A stretch of DNA of 64,000 bases. Origin: Limnospira sp035615495. Lineage in GTDB: Bacteria > Cyanobacteriota > Cyanobacteriia > Cyanobacteriales > Microcoleaceae. Below, piece after piece: positions 8,057 to 15,843 of the stretch (position 1 is the stretch's first letter; the number at the start of each line of letters is the position of its first letter). A program made the position numbers and the translations under genes. The notes under the pieces were generated by a model. That model saw nothing but the letters and a program-made list of their open reading frames with translations, was not told where the DNA came from and searched no databases. Location of the stretch: assembly GCF_035615495.1 (NCBI RefSeq), contig NZ_JAJENU010000517.1, positions 1 through 64,000 of the forward strand, in the 5' to 3' direction.

Positions 8057-9778
8057 ATGGATAACGTCAGCACGGTCAACCGCAATATCTATCAGGATGT
8101 CTCCGTTTCGACCCTGATCAACAGTCGCTTGGCCGACCAAGACCAAGTTTTCCCGGTCAGCGAGACGGCCAAATCGAGCGATCGCCCCCTGATGGGAGAT
8201 CCCAGCTACGGTTTGGACACCCTCGGACTGAAAAACGTCGGTCACGTCTACCACAACCTCCCCGTCCCCATCCTGATCGAACACGCGATCGCCCGGGCGG
8301 AAGGAATTTTAGCCTCCAACGGCTCCCTGTGCGTCAAAACGGGCAAATACACCGGCCGATCCCCCCACGACAAATTCATCGTCGATGAACCGAGCAAACA
8401 CAACGAAATCCACTGGAGCAAACTCAACGTTCCCATCCCCGAGAAAAACTTTGATCGCCTCTACCGCAGGGTCCGCTCCTACGTCCAAGGTAGGGATCTC
8501 TACATCTTCGACGGCTTCGTCGGCGCCGACCCCAACCACCGTTTCGGCGTCCGCATCATCAACGAGGGAGCCTCCCAAAACCTGTTCGCCCACCAACTGT
8601 TTATTCGGCCCACCGACGAGGAACTGCAAACCCACCGGGCCGATTTTACTGTGATCGCGGTTCCCGGACTCCACGGCGACCCCGAAGATGACGGCATCAA
8701 CAGCGAAGCGTTCATCGTCCTGCACCTGTCCAAGCGGCTGGTGATCATCGGCGGGTCCAAATATGCCGGGGAAATCAAGAAGTCCGTCTTCTCCCTGATG
8801 AACTACTTCATGACCAAAGCCGACGTCCTCCCCATGCACTGTGCCGCCAACGTGGATGACGCTGGTAAAACGGCGTTATTTTTCGGTCTGTCGGGCACCG
8901 GAAAAACCACCCTTTCGGCCGATCCCGATCGCTATTTGATCGGCGACGACGAGCACGGCTGGTCCGAAGAGGGGATCTTCAACTTCGAGGGAGGATGCTA
9001 CGCGAAAACCATCCGCCTGTCCCGGGAAAATGAACCGCAAATTTGGGATGCCATCCGGTTCGGTTCGCTGATGGAAAACGTGGTCCTCGACCGCCACAAC
9101 CGCGTCCCCGACTACGATGACGGCACCCTGACGGAAAACACCCGGGTCGCCTACCCCATCGACTACATCCCCAACGCCGTCATCCCCGGCATCGCCGACC
9201 ACCCCAAAACCGTGATCTTCCTGGCGGCGGATGCCTTCGGAGTCCTGCCCCCCATCGCCAAACTGACCCGCGAACAGGCGATGTACCACTTCATGTCCGG
9301 CTACACCAGCAAGGTGGCGGGGACGGAACGGGGCATCAAAGAGCCGGAAGCGACATTCTCCGCCGGGTTCGGAAAATGTTTCCTTCCCCTGGAGGCGGCG
9401 GTTTACGCCAATTTGCTGGGCAAACGCCTCACCGACCACCCCGAAACCAACGTCTATCTGGTCAATACCGGCTGGTCCGGCGGTCCCTACGGCGTGGGTT
9501 CCCGGGTGCCGATCAAGTACACCCGCGCCTTGGTGTCGGCGGCGGTGAACGGAGATTTGGATAACGTGAGTTTCCACCCCCACCCGATCTTCAAAGTGTT
9601 GGTTCCCGACGCGGTGCCGGGAGTCCCCACCGAACTCCTCGACCCGGTGAAAACCTGGGCGGACGCCGGGGAGTACGAAAAGCAGGCTAAATACTTGGCG
9701 AAATTGTTTGTGGACAATTTCCAGAAGTACGAGAATGTGCCGGAAGCGGTGATCGAAGCCGAACCCGCGATCGGTTAA
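8057..9778 (+). CDS. pckA: ATP-dependent phosphoenolpyruvate carboxykinase
   Basis: Catalyses oxaloacetate + ATP to PEP + CO2 + ADP, the gluconeogenic or C4-acid decarboxylating step in the cytoplasm. The 573-residue protein carries family marks: RSPHDKFIVDEP near residue 100, the P-loop GLSGTGKTTLS at about 275-285, the metal-binding LIGDDEHGW just after, and the adenine-side ENTRVAYPIDYI and GYTSKVAGTE regions. Its length exceeds the usual 530-540 because of an N-terminal extension of about 40 residues before the conserved YGLDTLGLKNVGHVYHNL. GGAGG lies 9 bases before the ATG, and a strong terminator hairpin follows. The enzyme is not universal in cyanobacteria. Confidence 0.95.
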   Translation: MDNVSTVNRNIYQDVSVSTLINSRLADQDQVFPVSETAKSSDRPLMGDPSYGLDTLGLKNVGHVYHNLPVPILIEHAIARAEGILASNGSLCVKTGKYTGRSPHDKFIVDEPSKHNEIHWSKLNVPIPEKNFDRLYRRVRSYVQGRDLYIFDGFVGADPNHRFGVRIINEGASQNLFAHQLFIRPTDEELQTHRADFTVIAVPGLHGDPEDDGINSEAFIVLHLSKRLVIIGGSKYAGEIKKSVFSLMNYFMTKADVLPMHCAANVDDAGKTALFFGLSGTGKTTLSADPDRYLIGDDEHGWSEEGIFNFEGGCYAKTIRLSRENEPQIWDAIRFGSLMENVVLDRHNRVPDYDDGTLTENTRVAYPIDYIPNAVIPGIADHPKTVIFLAADAFGVLPPIAKLTREQAMYHFMSGYTSKVAGTERGIKEPEATFSAGFGKCFLPLEAAVYANLLGKRLTDHPETNVYLVNTGWSGGPYGVGSRVPIKYTRALVSAAVNGDLDNVSFHPHPIFKVLVPDAVPGVPTELLDPVKTWADAGEYEKQAKYLAKLFVDNFQKYENVPEAVIEAEPAIG

Positions 9779-9840
9779 TTTTAGAGGGGGGAAACCCTTC
9801 ATTTTCCCCCTCCGTCCGAGTTACCTTCCCTAGCTCTTAC

Positions 9841-9878
9841 ATTCACGGTTTTCAACCTTTGAAGCCGTGAATTTTTTT
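9841..9878 (+). terminator. Rho-independent terminator of pckA
   Basis: ATTCACGG pairs with CCGTGAAT, and inside it TTCAA pairs with TTGAA, giving a nearly continuous stem. Seven T residues follow directly. It starts about 60 bases past the pckA stop. A second G/C-rich hairpin (GAGGGGG with CCCCCTC, 9784-9812) lies between. Confidence 0.85.
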
Positions 9879-9886
9879 GGGGGAGT

Positions 9887-9951
9887 AGAAACCGGGTTTC
9901 TAGGTGAAAATTGGGTGGGGAAGTCGAAACTCTCGTAGAAACCCGGTTTCT
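9887..9951. repeat. REPIN-like paired inverted repeat, copy 1
   Basis: AGAAACCGGGTTTCT at 9887-9901 and its exact reverse complement AGAAACCCGGTTTCT at 9937-9951 bracket 35 bases. Each arm is itself nearly palindromic. A second element with the same arms and similar interior lies at 29457-29520. It sits between the convergent pckA and cysS genes. Confidence 0.8.
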
Positions 9952-9963
9952 CAGGGGCAACTT

Positions 9964-11514
9964 TTAACGGTGCCAGATGGTTTCTCCGCCGGGGCGGTCA
10001 ATCAGGGTTATTCCCAATTCTTGAAGTTGGTCGCGGATGCGATCGCCCTCCGCATAATTTTTCGCTTTCCGGGCCTCCTGCCGCCGCTTCACCAACGCCT
10101 CTATTTCCCCATCGCCCATCCCCTCTGTTTGAGATTCCGTTTCCGCTTCCGGCGAGGCTTTCAAACCAAAAACCCCCGCCAATTCGACCAAGATTTTCCA
10201 TGTGGAATAGATGCGATCGCTCGGCGTTTCCGTCTTCCCTTCGTGCGCCAACAAATTGCGTTCCCGCCGCAACTCTTTCGCCAATTCAAATAACACCGCC
10301 AATCCCCCCGGCGTATTGAAATCGTCATCCATCGCAGTCCGGAACCGTTCCACCGCCTCCTCTTTCCCCCCCTTACCAAGGGGGGTTAGGGGGGATTCTT
10401 TCTGAGGGGTTAGGGGGGATTCTTTCCCCCCCTTACCAAGGGGGGTTAGGGGGGATTCTTTCTGAGGGGTTAGGGGGGATTCTTTCCCCGGCCAACCCAG
10501 GCGATCGCCGTATTCTTCCCCAAACAATAACCCATCTTTCAACGTCGCCCAACCATTTTCGGCAGATGCGATCGCTTCATCGGTAAAATCCAGCGGTTTG
10601 CGATACTGAGCCTGCAAAATAAACAGCCGCACGACCATCGGTTCCAAAGGGCGATCCAACAATTCCCGAATCGTGGTAAAATTGCCCAAAGATTTGGACA
10701 TTTTTTCGCCCCCCACCGTCACCATGCCGTTGTGCATCCAATATCGCGCCAGGGGTTGGCAAGTCGCCGCCTCGGACTGGGCGATCTCGTTTTCGTGGTG
10801 GGGAAATACCAAATCACCGCCACCGCCGTGGATGTCGATGGTTTCGCCGAGGAGTTCCCCCACCATCGCCGAACATTCGATGTGCCACCCCGGACGCCCC
10901 GGACCCCAAGGAGAATCCCAGGCGGGTTCCCCCGGTTTCGCGGCTTTCCACAGGGCAAAATCGGCGGGATCTTTCTTCTTCGTCCCCTCCCCGCCGGCGG
11001 ATACCCGGCCGCTGGCGCCGGCTTGCATATCTTCGAGTTTCCGACCGGAAAGTTTGCCGTAGTCGGGAAATTGGCGGACGCTGTAATAGACGTCGCCGCC
11101 GACGGCGTAGGCGTGCCCGCTGGCTTCGAGGCGACGGATCAGGTCGTGGATGGCACTGATGTGGTTCGTCACTCGCGGATAGGCGTCGGCATCCCGGACG
11201 TTGAGGCGCCGCAGATCTTCAAAATAGGCCTCGATGAACTGTTCCGAAACCACATCCATTGTGGTGTCCCGTTCTTTGGCACGGTTGAGGATTTTATCGT
11301 CGATGTCGGTAAAATTCTGGACGTAGTTGACATCATATCCGCACCATTCGAGATAGCGGCGCACCACGTCCCAAGCGATGTAAGATCGGGCGTGACCCAA
11401 GTGGCAATAGTCGTACACCGTCACCCCGCAGCAGTACATTTTGACCGTTCCGGGTTCGATGGGGGTGAAGGTTTCTTTTTGGCGGGTTTGGGTGTTGTAG
11501 ATTTGCAGAACCAT
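9964..11514 (-). CDS. cysS: Cysteinyl-tRNA synthetase with repeat-derived insertion
   Basis: Charges tRNA-Cys. Class I features are all present: MYCCGVTVYDYCHLGHAR with the first zinc cysteine and the HIGH-like HLGH near residues 38-41, WHIECSAM, GGGGDLVFPHHENE with zinc ligands, and the KMSKS loop GEKMSKSLGNF near residue 275. The 516-residue length is larger than the usual 465-485. The excess lies around residues 342-385, where a 20-residue unit (KESPLTPQKESPLTPLGKGG) occurs twice in tandem; it is the translation of a G/C-rich intergenic repeat inserted in frame. The site lies after the catalytic core, before the C-terminal helical domain, so function may be retained. The start codon is one base from the hisI stop codon, implying a hisI-cysS operon. 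Confidence 0.95.
   Translation of the reverse strand: MVLQIYNTQTRQKETFTPIEPGTVKMYCCGVTVYDYCHLGHARSYIAWDVVRRYLEWCGYDVNYVQNFTDIDDKILNRAKERDTTMDVVSEQFIEAYFEDLRRLNVRDADAYPRVTNHISAIHDLIRRLEASGHAYAVGGDVYYSVRQFPDYGKLSGRKLEDMQAGASGRVSAGGEGTKKKDPADFALWKAAKPGEPAWDSPWGPGRPGWHIECSAMVGELLGETIDIHGGGGDLVFPHHENEIAQSEAATCQPLARYWMHNGMVTVGGEKMSKSLGNFTTIRELLDRPLEPMVVRLFILQAQYRKPLDFTDEAIASAENGWATLKDGLLFGEEYGDRLGWPGKESPLTPQKESPLTPLGKGGKESPLTPQKESPLTPLGKGGKEEAVERFRTAMDDDFNTPGGLAVLFELAKELRRERNLLAHEGKTETPSDRIYSTWKILVELAGVFGLKASPEAETESQTEGMGDGEIEALVKRRQEARKAKNYAEGDRIRDQLQELGITLIDRPGGETIWHR
10361..10489. repeat. 60-bp tandem repeat inside cysS
   Basis: An exact 60-base unit occupies 10361-10420 and 10421-10480, with 9 more bases of a third copy. 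Each unit contains CCCCCCTTACCAAGGGGGGT and two copies of TTAGGGGGGATTCTT. Related C-rich blocks occur in intergenic DNA at 11897-11960 and 42971-43020. Because 60 is divisible by three, the cysS frame is kept. Confidence 0.97.
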
Positions 11515-11515
11515 T

Positions 11516-11860
11516 TTAAAATTTCAGCGGAACGGCATTGAAAAAACAGCTTCTCGCGCCTGTGTGACAGGCGACGTCGCCGACTTGCTCGATTTTCAGC
11601 AGCAGGGCATCGGCGTCGCAGTCATAGTATAAACCTTTGAGCTTCTGAATGTGCCCCGACGTGGCACCTTTGTGCCAAAGTTCCGATCGCGATCGACTCC
11701 AGTAGTGTACTTCGCCGGTTTCCAGGGTTTTTTGCAGGGAGTCCCGGTTCATCCAGGCCATCATCAACACGGTTCCGTCCCGGTGGTCTTGGGCGATCGC
11801 GGGAATTAAACCCCGTTCGTTGAATTTTAACGCTTCGATCCACAATTTGTCTTGGTTCAT
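11516..11860 (-). CDS. hisI: Phosphoribosyl-AMP cyclohydrolase (HisI domain only)
   Basis: Opens the purine ring of phosphoribosyl-AMP in histidine synthesis. The 114-residue protein contains the cyclohydrolase signatures MMAWMNRDSL, GEVHYWSRSR, LWHKGATSGH, the zinc/metal motif DCDADALL and the terminal CHTGARSCFF. It stops right after the cyclohydrolase domain, so there is no C-terminal pyrophosphohydrolase (HisE) as in the bifunctional HisIE common in cyanobacteria; hisE must be elsewhere if the pathway is complete. It lies directly upstream of cysS with a one-base gap, suggesting cotranscription and coupling. Confidence 0.93.
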   Translation of the reverse strand: MNQDKLWIEALKFNERGLIPAIAQDHRDGTVLMMAWMNRDSLQKTLETGEVHYWSRSRSELWHKGATSGHIQKLKGLYYDCDADALLLKIEQVGDVACHTGARSCFFNAVPLKF

Positions 11861-11896
11861 AATATAGCAGTTTTCGATCTAGTGCGATACATTCGA

Positions 11897-12120
11897 TCCC
11901 CCCCAGCCCCCATCCCCCCCTACCCCCCTTTGTAAGGGGGGAGATAAGGGGGGAGGTCGGCTTACCGTGGGGGCAACCTTATAGGGTTGCCCGATGTTTG
12001 AGCATTCAACCGAATTTGATATGAGAAACGAGGAGCGAGGAGTAAGGAATTTTTCACTTCTCACTTCTGTTGTCTGACTTCTTTTTTCTCCCTACACCCT
12101 ACACCCTACACCCTACACCC
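11897..12120. repeat. C-rich hairpin element, GGGCAACC palindrome and CTACACC repeat
   Basis: Three dispersed repeats are stacked upstream of hisI. The first is a C-rich element (11897-11960) where CCCCCCTTTGTAAGGGGGG forms a hairpin. The second is GGGCAACCTTATAGGGTTGC (11971-11990), a palindromic word also found near 31915, 34105 and 45040. The third is a CTACACC heptamer array (12091-12120), also near 22552 and 45084. No gene is present between hisI and cysK. Confidence 0.85.
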
Positions 12121-12140
12121 GGGCACAGCGCTATAAAATC

Positions 12141-13082
12141 CTAAAATTCCAGGTCTTGAAATAGGGGCGTACTCAGATATCGCTCCCCGAAACTGGGTTG
12201 GATCATCACGATCAATTTGCCGCGATTTTGCGATCGCCGCCCCACTTGCAACGCCGCCCACAATGCCGCCCCGGTGGAAATTCCCGAGAGTAATCCCTCC
12301 TCCTTCGCCAACCGGCGTCCGCAGGCGATCGCATCCTCGTCCGTCACCGCAATCGCCTCGTCAATCAGATCCACATTCAGCACCGGGGGAATAAATCCCG
12401 CCCCGAGTCCCTGGATTTTGTGGGGCCCGGGCTCTCCCCCCGACAACACCGGACTGCTGGCGGGTTCCACCGCGATCGCCTGGAAGTGGGGGTGGCGATG
12501 TTTCAACACTTCCGCCACCCCCGTCAGGGTCCCCCCCGTCCCGATACCGGCGACCAAAATATCCACGTTGCCGTCCGTATCGGACCAAATCTCCTCGGCG
12601 GTGGTGCGGCGGTGCATTTCCGGGTTCGCCGGATTCTGAAATTGCTGCAACATATAGGCGTCGGGGAGGGTGTCCGCGATTTCCCGGGCCCGCCGGATAC
12701 AGCCGCCCATCCCCTCGACTCCCGGCGTCAGTTCCAGTTGTGCCCCGTAGGCCCTCAACATGGCGCGGCGTTCGCAACTCATCGTATCCGGCATGGTGAT
12801 GATCAGTTGATAGCCCCGGGCCGCCGCCACCATCGCCAGGGCGATGCCGGTATTCCCCGAAGTCGGTTCCACCAACACCGTTTTGCCCGGTGCGATCGAC
12901 CCCTCCCGTTCGGCCGTTTCGATCATGTTCGCGCCGATGCGATCTTTCACCGATGCCGATGGATTCATCCCCTCCAATTTGACCGCAATTCGAGCCACGC
13001 ACCCCTCCGCTTTGGGGATGCGGTTCAGTTGCACCAGGGGAGTCCGCCCGACCAATTCGGTAATATTATTCGCAATTCGCAT
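12141..13082 (-). CDS. cysK: Cysteine synthase (O-acetylserine sulfhydrylase)
   Basis: PLP enzyme that makes cysteine from O-acetylserine and sulfide. The 313-residue length is standard. The PLP lysine is in PSASVKDRIG (Lys46), the substrate loop is PTSGNTGIAL near residue 72, and the phosphate-binding glycine loop GTGTGGTLTG is near residue 180. The C-terminal region GLLSGISTGAAL fits the CysK/CysM fold. The gene follows an Rrf2-type regulator on the same strand with a gap of about 112 bases, an arrangement seen for CymR-like control of cysteine genes in other bacteria. CysK versus CysM specificity is not settled from the sequence, but CysK is more likely. Confidence 0.93.
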   Translation of the reverse strand: MRIANNITELVGRTPLVQLNRIPKAEGCVARIAVKLEGMNPSASVKDRIGANMIETAEREGSIAPGKTVLVEPTSGNTGIALAMVAAARGYQLIITMPDTMSCERRAMLRAYGAQLELTPGVEGMGGCIRRAREIADTLPDAYMLQQFQNPANPEMHRRTTAEEIWSDTDGNVDILVAGIGTGGTLTGVAEVLKHRHPHFQAIAVEPASSPVLSGGEPGPHKIQGLGAGFIPPVLNVDLIDEAIAVTDEDAIACGRRLAKEEGLLSGISTGAALWAALQVGRRSQNRGKLIVMIQPSFGERYLSTPLFQDLEF

Positions 13083-13194
13083 CTTTGAGCTTTCCTTTTC
13101 CTATTGCCGATCGCGTCTCGACTCTTGCCTTCCCCATCCCCCAGAATTGGCGGGTTTGATAATTATCAATGATCAATTCTCAATTCTCAGTTCC

Positions 13195-13632
13195 TCAGAT
13201 GTAATACATGAGGTTTTTCGGGCGGTGGGCATCTAATTTTTCACAGAGATCTTTGAGGGTATATTTCTCAAATACCGCATTTGCCATTTGGTGAGCTTCC
13301 TGCCAAACCTCGAAAACGACGGCATTTTCCGGGGTTTGGGGGGAAGAATCTCGGGCCACTTGATTGCTGTTCGACCCTTCGAGACAGTTGATAATTTCCA
13401 AAAGGGTGATTTTCCGGGGGTCCCGGGCGAGGAGGTAGCCCCCCTTCGCGCCCCGCTGACTTCGGACTAACCCGCCCCGCCGCAGGGTCGCCAACAGTTG
13501 TTCGAGATAGCGATCGGGTATATGATGTTGGGCGGCGATTTGGCGAATTTGCTGCGGCTCCCCTTGGGGGTAGCGGGCGGCTAACTCCAAGAGGGCGAGC
13601 AGGGCGTATTGACTTTTGCTGGACAGTTCCAC
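13195..13632 (-). CDS. Rrf2-family transcriptional regulator
   Basis: A 145-residue winged-helix regulator. It begins VELSSKSQYALLALLELA and has the recognition region IPDRYLEQLLATLRRGGLV followed by the wing SQRGAKGGYLLAR, which is diagnostic for the family. The three-cysteine cluster of IscR is absent; only Cys residues in INCLEG and DLCEK remain, so an iron-sulfur sensor is unlikely and a CymR-like role is more plausible. The frame is open further upstream to a TTG at 13800, but those residues are low-complexity and unlike the family. I therefore chose GTG 13632, which aligns with family N-termini. The position just upstream of cysK suggests control of sulfur assimilation; this is inference. 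Confidence 0.85.
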   Translation of the reverse strand: MELSSKSQYALLALLELAARYPQGEPQQIRQIAAQHHIPDRYLEQLLATLRRGGLVRSQRGAKGGYLLARDPRKITLLEIINCLEGSNSNQVARDSSPQTPENAVVFEVWQEAHQMANAVFEKYTLKDLCEKLDAHRPKNLMYYI

Positions 13633-14036
13633 AGGCGAGATGTTCGATCGGTTCGACTCCTGTTCCAGTATACCCCGGTTTTCCGCTGGGGTTTGTTGTT
13701 TTTGGCGCGATCGCCGACTTTCTGTCCGATGGCCGGGGGGTCCGCGCTCGGATTTCGGATTTCGGACGATCGCAATTCTGGCAATCTTTGGATTTGACAA
13801 AATGATCGATTTATTGTAGAATAATATTCCGAAAAAAATGTCTCATTAAAAATATAGCGATCGGAAACCATTTGTAAATGGTCGCGCCCCCAAACCCCCA
13901 ATTCTGGGGGCTTTGACCGGATCGAGTTTTCACTCATCATTTCACACTGCTATAGATTGTTTTTGGTTTTCGATTGGGCGCGATCGGTGGCGCTGAAGCG
14001 CAACAACGGGCGATAAAATCATTCATTATTTATATT
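13633..14036. other. Divergent intergenic region between Rrf2 gene and SDR operon
   Basis: About 400 bases without a gene. They contain a dispersed hairpin element, CCCCCAAACCCCCAATTCTG followed by GGGGGC (13888-13913), shared with 27184-27208. A HIP1-associated repeat (GAAGCGCAACAACGGGCGA, near 13994) is related to that at 536-592. An A/T-rich stretch near 13800-13860 could carry promoters, but no clear -35/-10 pair is visible. Confidence 0.5.
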
Positions 14037-15017
14037 ATGAAAAAATTGGACGGAAAAATTGCCCTGGTGACGGGGGCATCGAGGGGACTGGGGAAAGGCA
14101 TCGCCATTGGTTTGGGAGAAGCCGGGGCGACGGTTTATATCACCGGACGCAGTTTTTCCGAGGCGAAAGATGCCGTCGGGGGGAGCTTGCAGGAAACTCA
14201 GTTGGAAGTGGAAAAAGCCGGGGGGAAATGTATCGCGATCGCGGTCGATCACGGGGATGACGCACAGGTGCGATCGCTGTTTGAACGCATCGAAAACGAG
14301 CAGCAGGGACGGTTGGACCTGTTGGTGAACAATGTCTTCGGCGGGGTTCGCGCCTTGGGCGAATTGGGGGGGAAACCCTTTTGGGAGGCGGAACCGGAAC
14401 TGTGGGACCGGGTGAACGATGTCGGGTTGAGGAGTCACTATGTCGCCGGAGTTTTGGCGGCGAGACTGATGGTAAAACGCCGCGAAGGGCTGATCTGCAC
14501 GATCGCCTCTTGGGGTGGATTATCCTACATTTTTGGAGCGGCTTACGGGAGCGGAAAATCGGCTTGCGATCGCCTCGCCGCCGACTTCGCCACGGAATTG
14601 AAACCTTACAATGTCGCCTCCGTTTCGGTGTGGCCGGGAATTGTGGGAACCGAACAAATTTTGCGGGTGGTGGGGGAAATGGACGCAGAAAATTCGACCT
14701 CAGATTCGGCTCAAATTCGTTCGATGCGCGATCGCTACAATTGGGAAACACCGTTATTAACCGGACGGGCGATCGCCGCTTTAGCCGCCGATGCGGATAT
14801 CATGAAGCGGACGGGACGGGTGCAAATTGTTGCCGAACTCGCCAAAAAATATGGGTTAACCGACAAAGATGGCGATCGCCCGGTTTCGCTGCGATCGCTG
14901 CGTTTTTTACTGCCGATGCTGCGGCCGAAATTGCAACATTACGCCCGGTTCATTCCCGACCTCAACCTCCCCTGGTGGCTGCTATTATTGACGATGCTGA
15001 GATCTCCAAAAGTTTGA
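14037..15017 (+). CDS. Short-chain dehydrogenase/reductase (DHRS1-like)
   Basis: An NAD(P)-dependent oxidoreductase of 326 residues. It has the Rossmann motif TGASRGLGKGIA near residue 12, the strand NNVFGG near residue 98, the active-site Ser region TIASWGGL and catalytic YGSGKSACD (Tyr-x3-Lys) near residue 180. The extended C-terminus (RSLRFLLPMLRPKLQHYARF) and the NNVFGG variant match the DHRS1-like subgroup. ATG 14037 is selected because the conserved KKLDGKIALVTG begins there. It is the first gene of a three-gene operon: one base separates it from the next SDR, which overlaps a flavin monooxygenase. The substrate is unknown; a ketone/alcohol or lipid-like molecule handled by all three enzymes is inferred. 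Confidence 0.85.
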   Translation: MKKLDGKIALVTGASRGLGKGIAIGLGEAGATVYITGRSFSEAKDAVGGSLQETQLEVEKAGGKCIAIAVDHGDDAQVRSLFERIENEQQGRLDLLVNNVFGGVRALGELGGKPFWEAEPELWDRVNDVGLRSHYVAGVLAARLMVKRREGLICTIASWGGLSYIFGAAYGSGKSACDRLAADFATELKPYNVASVSVWPGIVGTEQILRVVGEMDAENSTSDSAQIRSMRDRYNWETPLLTGRAIAALAADADIMKRTGRVQIVAELAKKYGLTDKDGDRPVSLRSLRFLLPMLRPKLQHYARFIPDLNLPWWLLLLTMLRSPKV

Positions 15018-15018
15018 C

Positions 15019-15843
15019 ATGACCGAATTTAAGAATGCCACAATTTTGATCACCGGCGCGGCGGGGGGATTCGGGCAAGAATTGACCCGCCAGTTGTTGG
15101 CTGCGGGGGGCCGTTTAATTTTGAGCGATCGCGACGAAACCCTCCTCCGGCAGCGGGTGGAAACCATCCAAAATGAAGTCAAATCCGGGGATATAATCGC
15201 CTGTTTTGGGGCGGATTTGTCCGATCAGCAGGGGTGCGAAATTTTGGGCGATCGCATCAAATCCTTAAACATCCCCATCGACATTTTAATTAACAACGCC
15301 GGACTGGGTTTGTTCGGGCGATCGGACGAAGTTCCCGCCGAAAAATGGGAAACCCTGATGCAGGTTAATCTCCTCGCCCCCCTGCGCTTAACCAACCAAT
15401 TTTTGCCGGACATGATCGCCCGAAAACAGGGTCATATCGTCAATATTTCCTCCGTCGCCGGTTGGAGTGGCAGGGCGGGTTTGGCGCACTATTGCGCCAG
15501 CAAATTCGGATTGCGGGGCTTCAGCGAAAGCCTGTTTGATGAAGTCAAACCCTACAACGTCAAAGTCACCGCCGTCTATCCCTTTTTCAGCCGCACCCCC
15601 ATTCTCAAATCCGAAAAATATGGAACCCTCGCCGACAGTTTGAAAGATTTGCCGGATGGTTGGCTAACCGATCCGGCCGAAGTCATGAAGGCAACTTTAA
15701 AAGGAATTCGATATAATAAACTGCACGTCTTTCCAGACCGGACGGGGAATTTAATTCATCTCGCCAAGCGGTACGCCCCCTCTTTGTTAGATCGAATTTC
15801 AGTGTTGGCCAATAATATTATTGTCGATCGCGATAAAAAATGA
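15019..15843 (+). CDS. Short-chain dehydrogenase/reductase
   Basis: A 274-residue classical SDR with cofactor motif ITGAAGGFGQEL near residue 10, the NNAG motif in LINNAGLGLFG near residue 92, the catalytic Ser in NISSVAGWSG and Tyr-Lys in YCASKFGLRGF near residue 157. The position after strand 2 (LILSDRDE) ends in Asp, which usually favours NAD(H). Its ATG starts one base after the previous SDR stop, and its stop overlaps the start of the monooxygenase (ATGA), so translation of the three is probably coupled. Homologs near flavin monooxygenases often oxidise the alcohol or reduce the ketone partner; that is a context inference. Confidence 0.87.
   Translation: MTEFKNATILITGAAGGFGQELTRQLLAAGGRLILSDRDETLLRQRVETIQNEVKSGDIIACFGADLSDQQGCEILGDRIKSLNIPIDILINNAGLGLFGRSDEVPAEKWETLMQVNLLAPLRLTNQFLPDMIARKQGHIVNISSVAGWSGRAGLAHYCASKFGLRGFSESLFDEVKPYNVKVTAVYPFFSRTPILKSEKYGTLADSLKDLPDGWLTDPAEVMKATLKGIRYNKLHVFPDRTGNLIHLAKRYAPSLLDRISVLANNIIVDRDKK

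Noticed and set aside
10361..10489. 60-base repeat considered as CRISPR or assembly artefact
   Set aside because: No spacers between units, and the reading frame and flanking cysS sequence are intact; CRISPR is excluded. An assembly artefact cannot be fully ruled out but is not needed to explain it.
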